From the NCBI GenBank assembly GCA_013399015.1, contig VWZX01002867.1, positions 1,163,368-1,227,367 on the forward strand: a stretch of DNA of 64,000 bases, given 5' to 3'. This document shows, in pieces, positions 23,325 to 35,111 of the stretch (positions within the stretch are counted from its first letter, which is position 1; the number at the start of each line of letters is the position of its first letter). The stretch comes from Galbula dea. Taxonomy: Eukaryota > Chordata > Aves > Piciformes > Galbulidae. Under the pieces are notes generated by a model, which made no database searches, had not been told where the DNA came from, and was given only the letters and a program-made list of their open reading frames with translations. The position numbers were made by a program, and so were the translations under genes.

Positions 23325-24040
23325 TGGGAATGCATCTTATTGAGAGTAGCCTTGGGGAGAGGGACCTTGGGTTACTGGTGGGTGAAAAGCTGGACAGGAG
23401 CTGGCAATGTGCACTCACAACCCAGAAGACAACCCTCTCCTGGGCTGCATCCCCAGCAGCATGATCAGCAGGGCAGGGAGGGGATTCTGCCTCTGCTCTG
23501 CTCTGGGGAGACTTCACCTGCAGTGCTGGGGCCAGCTCTGGAGTCCTCAGCACAGCACAGACATGGACCTGGGGGAGCAGGGTCAGAGGAGCCCCAAAAA
23601 ATGATCTGAGGGCTGGAAGCTCTCTGCTGTGAGGACAGGCTGAGAGAGTTGGGGTTGTTCAGCCTGGAGAAGAGAAGGCTCCAGAAAGACCTTACTGCAG
23701 CCTTGCAGTACTTCAAGGGGTCTAGAAGGAAGATGGGAACAGACTTTTCAGCAGGATATGTTGGGACAGGACAAGGGGCGATAATTTGAAACTAAAAGAG
23801 GAGATATTTACACTAGAGAGAAGCAAGAAATTTTTTACCCTGAGGATGGTGAGAGCCTGGCCAAGGTTGCCCAGAGAGGTGGGAGATGTCCCATCCCTGG
23901 AACCACTCCAGGTCAGGTTGTCTGGGGCTGTGAGCAACCTGCTCTAGTTGGAGATGTCCCTGCTCAGTGCAGGGGGGTTGGATTAGATGGCCTCTAATAG
24001 TCCTTTCCAACTCTAACCTTTCTATTACTCTATGATTCTT
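23325..24040 (+). mobile_element. CR1 LINE fragment, longest in the window
   Basis: A sense-oriented CR1 of about 0.7 kb. It begins in the C-terminal part of the reverse-transcriptase frame (TTGAGAGTAGCCTTGGGGAG; GGCTGCATCCCCAGCAGCAT; CTCTGGAGTCCTCAGCACAG), then TGATCTGAGGGCTGGAAGCT, the RT stop region, and the 3' UTR with GAGATGTCCCATCCCTGGAA. It ends in a degraded tail (TTTCTATTACTCTATGATTC). Frames are interrupted. It closely matches the minus-oriented copy at 34.2-34.6 kb. Confidence 0.94.
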
Positions 24041-24712
24041 ATGGACTGTGAGCAAGGGTAGATGGCAAGCATTGAGTCATCATGCTGGAGGAGACCTCTT
24101 GGTGCAGCAGTCCAGTCCATCCTGGAGCCTGGCACCAAAAATCTCACAACTCCTCTGGATTTCTAAGAGCTTTTGCTTTTTAGGAGCTTGAAAATAGCTG
24201 CAGTTCAATTGCTTATCACTTAACACTCTTTCCTCCTCCCTCTCCTTTTCTTTTTTCTACCCTAAAATTCTCAAGAGCATTAAAAACCAGTAAAAATAAA
24301 ATACTATCATAAAATCTGCCTAAAAGGAATGTGTGAAGAATGTCACCTTTAATTATACATGGGCCAAAGGCCAGTGCCAGCTGACTTCTCCTGCAGCTTC
24401 ACCAAAGGCTGGAGCAGTTCATTGTCTGGGAGCTGGGACTGGTGGGATCTCCTTGTGACTCCTGAGAAAATCCTAGGACCTGCTTTTGCAAAAAAACCCA
24501 CTTTCTAGTAAGTAGGAGATGTAAATTTAGATCTGATGCTGCTGTTTTGCCATTGCTGGAGGCACCAATTGTTCCTATTCCAGTTTGTTAACAACTACAG
24601 CCCTTCAGTTTCAGGCTGAAAAGAGCTATTCATGGCCAACAGTTTTGCTCCTTCTTTCCCCTTTCCCAGTTGCCTTGTTTTAAGGTATCCAATGCCTTCC
24701 TCTGGTGTGTGT

Positions 24713-24731
24713 CTGGCTGGCTGGCTGGCTG
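24713..24731 (+). repeat. (CTGG)n microsatellite
   Basis: Four to five CTGG units without interruption. Confidence 0.92.
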
Positions 24732-25392
24732 TGTGGTTGAGACTGAAGACAAACAGTCTGCTGGAACTTCCTCTCCCTGGTGAATTGGGGTGGGTGGTCA
24801 CCTTGCAGTGGAAATTTGGGATGGTTTCCTGAGATTAGCAGGGGAAAAATACCTATCTAAAAAAAAATTACTATTTTTTGCTCTTTCTTCTGATCTCCAG
24901 AGTCCTCTTCTGGGGCATGGAGCCATCTGAGCTGGTGCAGCAGGACACGTACACACCTATCCCCCCCGATGCTTGTTTGATGCTCACCCAAAAAACAGAG
25001 CCAAAAGTCTAGGTGCTCATCCCTCTTCCCCTGAGCCAAATCCTTATGGCTTCCCAAGATTTCCTTGAGGTTCTGTGTGGCCTCTTCCCATTCAGGATAG
25101 GATGTGAGGAGACCTCACTTGCTGCCACCCCAAGACAAGACAGAGAGTGACCTTTGGTGGCCCATCCTATCATACCTTCTAAAGTCATTGCCACCTCTGT
25201 GCTCCAACCCAGGTGTAAGCTTTAGGATATACTGGTGCTAAGAGGAGATGTTGCCTGCTGAGGCTTCCACAGTTGAGGGAAACTGAGATGTTACCTGCTG
25301 AACATCCTCTACTGAAGATACAAACTGTCTCTGGGATAAAGACATTAGCCTATTATTAGCTAAAAGTTATTAGATATTAGCCTAAAGAGGTC

Positions 25393-25440
25393 TGGTTTCA
25401 CCTTCAATGTGGTGGTTTCACCTTAGTTTGGTTTCACCTT
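25393..25440 (+). repeat. three exact copies of TGGTTTCACCTT
   Basis: The 12-mer occurs at 25393, 25413 and 25429, so start-to-start spacings are 20 and 16 bp. It may be a small broken tandem duplication or a cluster of binding sites. The TTTCACCT core is like a T-box or ZEB-type half site, but I cannot assign a factor. Confidence 0.7.
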
Positions 25441-26254
25441 AGCCACTGAGGGCTAGGGTGGCCAACAAGCAGCAATATTTACTTCTTTTTATCCATTGCC
25501 CATGGGTAGAGAATAATAAATGCAGAATTCTGCAGAGAGATTTGCTCCTGGGCATTTATGAGAGCCCTGCAAGACAAGCTGAAGCTCCAGACCTCCACAT
25601 TAGGCCTCTGAAAATTCCCCTCTTGCCTAACATTATGCTCTCCAATTATAGTGAGGTTTTATGGAAGTCTTTGTTATGATTTTATGGTAATTTCTCTTCC
25701 TTTTTCCAGGAGGGTCCCACAAAATAACTGGAAACTCCATGGAGCAATTGATGTCAGATGGCACTGCCAGGAGAGCCAGGAGCCATCCTCTCCTCATCTG
25801 TGTATAAAGCAAAACAAGAGGAACAGATTTCCTGCCCCACTCCAGTCTTTGCTAACAAGTTGGTGTATCTATAACATAGAATTATGCTGAGTGTCTTCCA
25901 GCTAATCTTGAACACTAAACAAGGAGCTGGGTAGGTTTCCTTGCAATTATGGGATGAGATGGAGTTGGCAGTTGATTTGATAATGGATAAGCTCAGGTTT
26001 ATTAATTTCCTCTTGTGGTCTTATCTCAAGAGATCTGGGCAGGATGCAGAGTGTGACCACTCTCCAAACTGAGGGACATCCAATACACACACATCTAATA
26101 AGTCTAGCTAATGGCACTGTGGCCCAGAGTTATGTTCACTAAGGTTTCTAGTGGAGATTTTCTCCTTTTGGTTTGCAAGTGGAGCTCTTAACTCTTTCAG
26201 CACTCTGCCATCTATCAAGAAGCTTCATGTTAGGGAGGTAGCAGCCATGGTGTG

Positions 26255-26310
26255 ATGGTTTACAGAGCTGATTTTGGATTAAATGGTTTACAGAGCTGAT
26301 TTTGGATTAA
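26255..26310 (+). repeat. 28-bp perfect tandem duplication
   Basis: ATGGTTTACAGAGCTGATTT plus eight more bases is repeated immediately and identically (26255-26282, 26283-26310), which implies a very recent event or an assembly artefact. Confidence 0.97.
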
Positions 26311-27200
26311 ATAACCAGGAAAAAAATAAATGTACAGCAGAAACAAGCCTCAGCTCTGGACAATCCACCAATGCCACATGTAAGATTCATGGGGAGAGTG
26401 AGGTGTTGCTGGAAGACAGCTGGTTTTGGTGAAGCATTGAGTAAATTGTGGCTGAACCTCCTTCTTCTGCTAGAAGATTTGTGAAGGTAAAGCTTTCTCT
26501 GCAAAAATATTTCCATTTTTTGTGACATATCAAACTGTGCTGTATCCATTTTGTGATCTCTCAAACTGTGGCAGAAGTGCACTTGGAATTATTATACAAC
26601 AAGTTGAAAAGTGCTAGCATATGTTATGACACTAGCACAGTCTGTGTGGACTTGCTCACCTCAGAGCTGATGTAAAGGGAGTGACCTGTATGTATTTTGG
26701 GGTGGTTCCTCCACTCTGGGAGCCCTTCAGAGATGTTCTGTCATGCCCAATAAAGTTACTCTGCACCCAAAGTCCCTATCTCTCTTCAGACTCTGGGGCT
26801 CCTCCTGATCTCCAGTCTAACCACTCAGGGCAGCTGAAATGTTAATCCCCAGAGACCTGGAGCTGCCTACACTAATAAATGAGGCATCCTTTGGAAAGCA
26901 GTGAAATTTGGACAGGGCTTGCCTTGGCTCAGCCCAGCTCCTCACATTCCTCACACAAACTGCTCATGGAAGATTTATGCATTCAAACAGGAGAATAACC
27001 TCTTGCAATATTTATTAACACACATCTTGGAGATCTCTTTGTTTCCTTCCCCTCCACACACTGAGTGTCTATAATTACTGCAAGGCTGAGCCCAGCCAAC
27101 CTCCTGGTCCTAAATCCCCCAGAGGGTGCAGGTTTTTGTGGGCTTCTGCTTTGCCCAGATAAGCTTGGTGTAAGCTACAGGTGGCTTTTTTTTGGTGTGA

Positions 27201-27613
27201 GGGCTGGAGAATAAGTCTTGTGAGAAGCAGCTGAGGGAACTGGGGTTGTTTAGTCTGAGGAAGAGGAGGCTCAGGGGAGACCTTCTCTCTCTCTACAGCA
27301 ATCTGAAAGGAAGTTGGAATAAGATGGAGGTTGTTCTCTTTTCCCAGTTTACCAGTGATACTACAAGAGGAAGTGGCCTCAAGTTGCACCAGGGGAGGTT
27401 TAGTTTGGATATCAGGAAAAACCTCTTCCCAGAAAGAGCTGTTAGGCATTGGCTCAGGCTACCAAGGGAGTAGTGGAGTCATCATCCCTGGAGGGGTTGA
27501 AAACACATCTAGATGTGGGACTTAAGGACATGGTTTAGTGACATGGTGGTGTTAGGTCAACAGTTGGACTTGATGATCTGAGAAGTCTCTTCCAACCTTC
27601 ATGATTCTGTAAT
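27201..27613 (+). mobile_element. CR1 LINE fragment
   Basis: Sense-oriented. The left end reads GGGCTGGAGAATAAGTCTTG, then GGGGTTGTTTAGTCTGAGGA, AGTGGCCTCAAGTTGCACCA and GATATCAGGAAAAACCTCTT, and it ends near CATGATTCTGTAATC. It covers the end of the RT frame and the 3' UTR, and no tail repeats remain beyond one unit. Confidence 0.93.
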
Positions 27614-28913
27614 CACAAGAGGAAGTTTGGCCACACAGCTTCACCTTCTCTCCTCTTAAAAACTAACCACCCTGAATGATCCTACCAATAATTACCAACT
27701 GAGTGCTAAAAGTGAAGAGACAGAACTATTGAGCTTCTCCAAAGACCAAAACCAGCCCAGCACAAAGCAAGCTGCACCTCTCCCCTCATTAGATGATGTC
27801 AACACCAGCAGATCCCCAGGAATGTGAATATTTGCTCTTTAAACAACTGGACCTTGACCAAACTCGTTGGAAAAGAGAGAGAATCATTGATTTCCATCTG
27901 TTTGGAACAGCATCCTGATTAAGCCTTTTTTTTTTTGGTAATTAATTGGAAAAGCTAAATGAAATGTCAGTGTCAGGCATCTGCTTGCAAGTCCTGGTCA
28001 TGGTTTTATTAATTTACACTCTTTGCCTTTGGAGTCATCAGTCTAACCCAGCCTTGATTGCAAACCTAGGAGCAATTTGTCTTGTAGATTCCCTCTGACA
28101 TGACATTTGCTTCCTGCCAGCATTACAAAGAATTTAAGAGCCAATATTCACACCCAGCCTGTATCCTTACTATTTCCAGAGTCCAACTCTGACCTTTCTT
28201 CATGGAGTTTTCTAACACACTTGAAGTGGAGGCATCTTCTCTGGATGCCTGTTGCCAGCAGAGCTTTGGGGGCATCTTTAGAGCACAAAGGGATTCCTTG
28301 GAAAAATCTTGAGGCTTTAAAATTCCTCCTGGCTGTGGGGGAAGGATCAGATGGCTTAAAAGAATCTGAGAAGGCTAAAGAAGAAATTCAAGAAGAAAAA
28401 AAGATAAAACAAAGAGAAAAGAGAGATTCTTACAATGACTAGAAAATTAAGAGATCCAGAAATGTCTTGTTGGTTCTTCCTCCCTACTTTCCTCTTTAGA
28501 ATATCCTTTACAGACATAGCAAAATGGTTTATTTGAAGGAAATTAGAAATACATTTAGGGCTGCTGGGTTATTTCACTCCTGAGTTGGAAGGGAGACATG
28601 AGCTGCTGCTTTTTGAGTGGGAAAAGGGTGAGCTGTAGCATGTAACTGTGTAAACTAAGGACTGGGGTAAGCAAAGGTAGTGTTCTCTGGTTTACAGGCA
28701 ACACCATTAGGGGCATAGAGAAGGTACAACTCAGATACTCAGGCAAAGAGACCAAGCAGGGAACAAAACTTGGACCTTGTTTGAACAGCAGTGCCAGTGT
28801 GCAGTCAAATTTTCCTTGTGAGCCTGAATTTGTATTTATAGATCCTGATTTTCTTCACCACAATGCCCTCATAAATTGATAAATGGACCTGTACCTGCAT
28901 TTATATATGTAGA
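27614..28913. other. unique non-coding DNA
   Basis: No gene seen. It includes an 11-T run followed by GGTAATTAATTGGAAAAG (27926-27954), a homeodomain-type AT core in a stretch that reads like a conserved non-coding element, though I cannot test conservation. Confidence 0.5.
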
Positions 28914-29140
28914 TTTAGGTTAGATCTTAGGAAAAGGTTCTTCACCCAGAGGGTGCTGGAACACTGGAACAGGCTCCCCAGGGATGCACTCATGCCACTA
29001 ACTCTCCTGGAATTCAGGAAGCATTTGGACAATGCTCTTAGACACATAGAGTGACTTTGGGGTTGTCCTGGGCATGGACAGGAGTTGGACTTGATGACCC
29101 CTGTGGGTCCTTTCCAACTCAGGAGATTCTATGATTCTAT
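28914..29140 (+). mobile_element. CR1 LINE 3' fragment, third 3' type
   Basis: Sense-oriented. GGTTAGATCTTAGGAAAAGG, CCAGAGGGTGCTGGAACACT, GGAAGCATTTGGACAATGCT, then GGAGTTGGACTTGATGACCC and the tail GATTCTATGATTCTAT. This 3' type is shared with the copies at 42.9, 60.4 and 61.0 kb. Confidence 0.95.
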
Positions 29141-31362
29141 AAATGAATTTTTCTGTGCACAGAAGAAATAGAGAAGTTACTGCCACCAGAAGGAGTTTGG
29201 AGAGTGTAAAGAGGGTTTAGGACTCTGTGTTTCACCTTATCTGGGTCTTCTATCAGCATTCTGGGGAGGAATCTGCCATCTCCCTCTATCTAAATCCCAT
29301 TTTGAAGGCTAAAGCCCTTCCACCATCCTCCATCTTCCCTGACAGCCCTTGCCCAAGTGATAAACTTCTCTCCTTTCAAAACAGAGAAGGGAGGGATGTG
29401 AGAAGAGGAGGTTGAAATGCTGTGTCTGGTCTTGGGCTGCAAACCTTGTGATCCAGACCCTGTATTCCAGAAACATCCCTCAAACCCTGAAGGGCTTTAC
29501 CCCCAAATCCATCCTTGTCTCCACAGCTGTGCCCAGTGATAAAGGACAGAGCTGGGTGCATTTCTGCTCCTCTCCTGATCGTGGAGCTTTGCTGCTCACT
29601 TCAGCAGGGTCAGGATTTCACCCTGTTATCTGCCTCTGCTGCAGGTCTGGTTTTTACTGGTGCTTTACATACTGTGGTTGAACATGTCCATCTGGTTGTT
29701 CCTGCAGCAATATTCATTTAGAAGTTATAGCCACTGGTTATCAGATGATTTCATCCTGGGGTTATATAAATAATACATATATTAAGCTTTGTAAAAAGGA
29801 AATTAATTCAATTATTAGTTGCTGCCCTCTCCAGAGCAATGAAAGAGATAGAGACTTCTCTGAGAGTCTGGAAGTTCAGCTTGGATCTTATTAAATCCCC
29901 CCCAACCTTATCTAAACCTCCCTGGAACTGCATGATAACCAAATCTTATCACTTGTGGGTTTATAGCCCAGCAAAGGAGATTCTCTGCTTTTTCCTTCTC
30001 AGTTTCCTGCTCCTTCTGCTGCCAGCAGCTGAGGTATCCCAAAAGCTTGATCCACCTTTCTGAAATACAACTGCAAGCACATGATAAAATAAAAGGAGCT
30101 AATTGAAGTCCTTCAGATTCTCCTTGGGGTCATGTGCTGGTAACGAGGAGGTTGATGTTTGGATTTGATCTCAACAGGTTTTTCCCACCTGGGGAGACAA
30201 GGTTCAAATAAAATCAAAAATAACCCCAATCCTGGACAGTTTGAATATGAAATGTTTGGCAAAATCCAGACACTGAAACATCTGTTTAAACCTGCTTTAA
30301 GTCCTGCTTTCTCCCCAACCACTGCCACCCCCCAGCCCATCTGGGATTGCTTTCTCCCTTATCTCCTTAATTCCATATCCAACACCCTCTTGTCTGTGGT
30401 TTCACTGCTTCAGGATGAAATCAAGTTGCATTTCTCAAAGCCAGAGAAACCAACCTAATTAAACACCACAACCAAGAGACCACAGGGGGACCTCAACCCT
30501 CCTCTACCAACAGCTGGGAGAGAGGAAGTCAATTTATTACCAAATTCAATGTGCAAGTGGTTTAAAGCAGAACATGAGGGGGGTTTAGGGGAGTATTAAC
30601 CAATTTGAGTCACCACAGAGCTCTGTGATGCTATCAGTTTATCTCCAGCTTTTAACCTAGAGAAAAAACCCCTCTTACTGCTCCTCTAAAAAGGCAGAAT
30701 ATAATATATCATTCTCCAGAAGAGAGCAGTGGTGTGGGTGCTGGCTGCCCTGCTCTGCCCAGGTACTGCCCACAGGGCTCAGAAAAGCCCCCCAAGATCC
30801 CTCAAGCCACCAGAGATGTTGGTGTGGGGAGAAGCAAGGCTTGTGGGTGGCTTGGGGTGGAAAGGAGGCACTGAGGAGACACAAATGCCCACAAGACACT
30901 GATAAATGGCTGGCTTGTTGCTCCCTGTGGTTTAAAGGGGAAGGGAAAGGGCAGAGGGAAAGATAAGGAAGAGGGATGAGAAGTAGAAGAGGCCAACAGA
31001 TCCAAACCAGTTGTGGTTTTGCAATCTTTGCTGAGTTTTACTTTCTTCTTTTTGTTTGCTTGGGTTTTTTTTTTTGTTGTTTTGTCTGTTTGTTCATTTG
31101 TTTTAAATTATTTTTAATTTTGGTTTTGGATTCCCAGTCTTCTGTGCTAGATCTGAAGGGGTGAAAAGCTTCAAGCAGAGCAAAACCCATCTGAAATCCT
31201 TACTGGGGTCAGGGAAAAGAGAAAATGCTTTGCAAAGGGGAGTTGCTCCAGCCCTCCATCAGCCAAAGCAGCTCCCAACAACTCCATAAGCATCCCAGTA
31301 AACCCAGCTCTTCTTTCATCTTGCTCTACCCCAAATTTCAAAAGGAAATTGGGAGCAGTCCC
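29141..31362. other. unique non-coding DNA
   Basis: No gene seen. An AT-rich patch lies near 29760-29815, a purine run near 30933-30980 and a T/G-rich run near 31060-31130. Confidence 0.55.
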
Positions 31363-31416
31363 AGGCCATAGACTCAGGAAGGCTGCAAAAGACCTCTAAG
31401 ATCATTGAGTCCAAGC
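31363..31416 (-). mobile_element. CR1 LINE terminal remnant
   Basis: Only the 3' end is left: CATAGACTCAGGAAGGCTGC followed by AAAGACCTCTAAGATCATTG. Read on the minus strand it is the final 50 bp of a CR1. Confidence 0.7.
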
Positions 31417-31615
31417 AGATCTCTGTGTATCAGCTTTCCTCCACCCCCAAAAGAGGAAAACAGGGTTAACAAAGCTCTTTTGAGGGGAGCAGATGCAGTT
31501 TGAACCTCAGAGCCAAGCCCAGCCCAACTCTTAATGAGGTCTAGAGGAAGGTTTACCTAAGTTTGGACCTCATAAAGGAGGCCTTTTATGTGTGTCCCTG
31601 CTCGCATGTGCGTGT

Positions 31616-31637
31616 GTGTCTGTGTACACACAGACAC
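31616..31637. repeat. short inverted repeat, 10-bp perfect arms
   Basis: GTGTCTGTGT and ACACAGACAC are perfect complements separated by 2 nt. It lies in a GT/CA-rich patch, so it is probably simple-sequence structure. Confidence 0.8.
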
Positions 31638-32962
31638 CTGGAGGTCATCCCTGACAGAACCCAAGGGTTGTTTGAGATAACAAAATGAGGTCACCTCCCT
31701 CTTCCACTGGGAACACTTCAAATATCCAGGGAAGGGCATTTATTTAACTAAGGCCAAGCCACAGAAGCCACCATGGGGTGATCACAGTGCATGTGGCTAC
31801 GTGTGGCTGAGAACGCCGATGAGGTTTGTTGCCTTGCTGGCTTCAGAGAGACTTTTAGAGGTGGAGGGAGGTGAAAAAAGGTTTGAGTGTATGAAAACTG
31901 AACTCAGAAATATCACAGGCACAGTCTCAAGGAAACTGGAGGTGAGTAGCTAGTAGCTGGATCTAATTAATACAGAGCTAGGAGGAGACAACCATGAGGA
32001 AATAGGGTAAATAGTCTTCAGCTGGAGCAATCTCTAAATCAGAGGCAGCAATGGTAGCAGCAATGTTCACTGGTGTCCTTTGGAGATGGGCTGCATTTTT
32101 TTGGCTAGGCTGTTGTCCTTTGTCTCAGCTTTTAAATGCATTTTTCTTCACAAAGGAAAAAAACCCCTATTTTCAGTGGTTTAGTGTTGATGGAAAGGAA
32201 GCAGAGGCACAAAGTACTTTATGTGCTGTCTTTGTCCCCATGTACATGTACAATGCACAGGGATGGAAAACCTTTATCACCAAGTGCCCTGGAGATGCCA
32301 GAAGAAGGTGGCTTTCACTGGCTTTATTCCCAGGGTTTCTTCATCTCCTGTCATTAGAAGATCATCCACTGAAGAGCCTCCTAGTGCAAAGGCATCTCCT
32401 GGCCAAGGGATCTCCAGAACATGGCAGCCTATGGCAATGTCTTTTCCTCAGTCACCTCTATAAGATGATGGCTGGGGGTTGCAGGTCACTTTTTCACCAT
32501 CAGATGGGAGGTAAAAAAAGATCATCCCCTGGGTGTGAGATCCAACCCAAACCACTCAGGACATATGGGAGTGGGAAGAGCATGCAAGAAGTCATACAGC
32601 CCAAGGCCAGAACATTTCAGGACTAACCTGTGCATCCATCAATGCTGTAAGAACAATGCCAAGAGAAGAGGCAAAACCAAGACCAGGCAATTGCAGTAAG
32701 CAGAATTATGGAAGGGTTTTACAATAAAATACACAGATAATCTCTTTTCCCACTTCTTTATCAGGCCCTTCATTTAATAGAGAGCAACTGAAATTCCACA
32801 TTTTGCCTAGAAAGCATTGGAGAGAAGCTGATTTTGTTATAAAAATAATCTTTTATCTGTGGATGACAGAAATATTTATTCAGGAAGAGTACACAGACAG
32901 CAGGAGGGCAGTGCTCCCACTGCTTGCCTCAAAGGCTCCACCACACTCTTTATTTCATTTGA

Positions 32963-32989
32963 TTTCTTTCTTTCTTTCTTTCTTTTTTT
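32963..32989 (+). repeat. (TTTC)n microsatellite
   Basis: Five TTTC units running into T8 and then GGGGG. Confidence 0.95.
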
Positions 32990-34002
32990 GGGGGACAATT
33001 CTTTCCCATAGATATTTCTTTTTCCTGAAAAGTCCACCTTTGAGTTGATTTCACCTCTCCTGAATGCAAATCAATAAAACACAGAGGTCCCTGGTTGGGC
33101 TTTTGGACTCTCAGTTTAGGTTTGTCCATGGTGGTCTCACAGTGACCTTCATCCACAAACAAATAACCTCCCTATCCCTTTCCACAACAAACCTAGACCT
33201 CCTGCCTTGGGTCCAAGCCTGTGGTGGCTGCAGTTGTAGCCACACATTCTCCTTGAACTAGAATGTGCTGAGAACTAGCTAAGATGTTGCAAATCTTTTT
33301 TATTTCTTCAGTACCTGATGATATTCTATTTTATGCTGCATCTTTTCCCCATTCCAGCCTTAGGAGGTGTTGATACCTCCTCTAGCATCATGCCAAACAC
33401 AGCACCAAAACACATCAGCCTTTTTGTCAGCACAGAGATGTCAAAATCTAAACAAAATCCATCATCTCAGGAAGGAGGAAAAGGAGAACTTGGCCCTGGG
33501 AGGTGTTGCCACATTCCCTTGATGTACACTTCAGGATGCTTCGCTCGGTGGGTGACAGAGAGGAGGGAGGAGGAGATGAGATTTGGGGGACAAGAAGCTA
33601 AAAAAATGGGTTGAAAAAGGGAGTGTTACATGAAGAACTATAAACTTGAAGGCTCTCTTTTAACCTGTGCTCTAACAAAATAGAGTATCTGTCAGTGAAG
33701 GAACTAGGGAGGATGTGATTAAAGTGTTCCCTGTCTCTTTCTATACATTTTCATCCCCTGCAGAGTGATATAAGGACTTTTAGAGCCCTTGAAGCACCTG
33801 GAATAACATTCACCTTTTCATCAAAGTGTCCTGTGAGCACAAGAAGTTCTGTTGATTTAAATTTTGCAACAGGGTGGTGATAAAGTTCCATCTCTATTTT
33901 CCTGCTCCTGCTATTTGAACATGAAAATCCCTTGCTGGCAAATGGTGGTTTATGGCTCCCCTCTCCCTCCCCAAAAACTTTATGGAGGTTTGCCCATGCT
34001 GG

Positions 34003-34033
34003 ATTATTATTAGTGTTGTTATTATTATTATTA
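34003..34033 (+). repeat. (ATT)n microsatellite, interrupted
   Basis: ATT units with one AGTGTTG interruption. Confidence 0.92.
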
Positions 34034-34169
34034 CCATCAGGTAATCAAGGACACAGCCCTCCCCAGAGAGCTGCATGCTTGAGGGGATGGGGTGTGACAT
34101 GCTTCAACACATGCTGCTTGCAAGATGCTCTTAAATACAACAAGGTAAGAGGGTTTGGAGTTCTGTTTT

Positions 34170-34611
34170 ATCATAGAATGCTTTAGGTTGGAAGGGACCT
34201 TTCAAGGTCATCTAATCCAACCCTCCTGCACTGAGCAGGGACATCTTCAACTAGAGCAGATTGCTCACAGACCCAAACAACCTGATCTGAGATGGTTACA
34301 GGAGTGGGAAATCTCCCACCTCTCTGGTCAACCTGGGCCAGGCTCTCACCACCCTCAGGGTAAAAAAGTTCTTCCTTCACTCTAGTCTAAATATCTCCTC
34401 TTTAAGTTTCAAACCATCAGCCCTTATCCTGTCCCAATAGGTCCTGCTGAAAAGTCTGTCCCTATCTTCCTTCTAGACCCCAAAGGCTGCAGTAAGGTCT
34501 CTCTGCAGCCTTCTCTTCTCCAGGCTGAACAACCCCAACTCTCTCAGCCTGTCCTCACAGCAGAGAGCTTCCAGCCCTCAGATCATTTTTTGGGGGTCCT
34601 CTGACCCTGCN
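34170..34611 (-). mobile_element. CR1 LINE fragment ending at an ambiguous base
   Basis: Minus-oriented CR1. The plus strand opens TCATAGAATGCTTTAGGTTG, passes GGGACATCTTCAACTAGAGC, CCTCAGGGTAAAAAAGTTCT and CAGGCTGAACAACCCCAACT, and reaches CCCTCAGATCATTTTTTGGG. Identity to CR1 stops a few bases before the N at 34611. It is the mirror partner of the copy at 23.6-24.0 kb. The sharp stop at the N suggests an assembly joint, not the natural 5' truncation point. Confidence 0.95.
34611..34611. other. ambiguous base (N), probable assembly joint
   Basis: A single N at the point where CR1 similarity ends. Confidence 0.9.
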
Positions 34612-34766
34612 CCAGTCTAGCCCAGGCAATAGAGTGTAGCTCCCACCTCCAGGCAAGCATAACATTGCAAGTCTGTTTGGACTCTTTCTGTAGTGGCTCT
34701 GGTGGAGCAAAACTCTGCTTATAGAAAGAAAACAAAGCCCTGGGAGACTCTCTAGGACTCCTCTAC

Positions 34767-34891
34767 CAAGGAAGTGAAAATACACCACTTCTGGCCTCCT
34801 GATCATCCTGCTTCTTGGCCTCATTACAGGTTGCTGTGCTCTGTAAGGAACATCCCATTCTGCTGATAGCACACACCTAGATCCATGCATA
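34767..34891 (-). other. weak candidate minus-strand exon (125 nt)
   Basis: On the minus strand a very long pyrimidine tract (CTTTTCTCTCCCTCCTTCTC and more) ends in GACCCCAG just before 34891. A donor (CTTG|GTAGAG) follows 34767. One frame is open through all 125 nt and includes residues VMRPRSRMIRRPEVVYFHFL. The phase that stays open cannot join directly to the phase-0 candidate at 35112-35294, so the two would need another exon between them or are unrelated. No family is recognised. The acceptor is the strongest feature. Confidence 0.12.
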
Positions 34892-35111
34892 CTGGGGTCA
34901 GCAGAGAAGGAGGGAGAGAAAAGCAGGAGAAAAAAGATCTGGGTTTGATGGACTTCACCTAAGCCCTGCTGAAAGATGGGGCTGAAGCAGAGCAATGCAG
35001 AGTGGCTGCATCAGTCAGCATCTTCTCACCTCTCACACCTTGGCCTTGGGTGTTCACCTCTTTGTTTGCAGGCCAGCCTCTGCTGATCCATCAGCCCTTG
35101 CTGGGCTTTAC

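Larger units (their letters stand above)
24041..27200. other. unique non-coding DNA with small tandem repeats
   Basis: It contains the GGCT microsatellite, the three TGGTTTCACCTT motifs and the 28-bp duplication listed separately. A strong acceptor-like site (CCTTTTTCCAG) ends at 25709 and is followed by an open frame, but no good donor. No recognisable gene. Confidence 0.55.
31417..34169. other. unique non-coding DNA with simple repeats
   Basis: It holds the short palindrome, TTTC and TTA tracts listed separately. A 191-codon plus-strand frame at 32051-32626 resembles no known protein and is taken as chance. Confidence 0.55.

Noticed and set aside
32051..32626. 191-codon plus-strand frame
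   Set aside because: No recognisable domain, many Cys/Trp/Phe residues in no pattern, and no supporting context. Treated as chance.
34067..34144. 78-nt open interval between an acceptor-like site and a strong donor (AACAAG|GTAAGA)
   Set aside because: The acceptor tract is poor, the peptide is Cys-rich without pattern, and it lies between a TTA microsatellite and a CR1.
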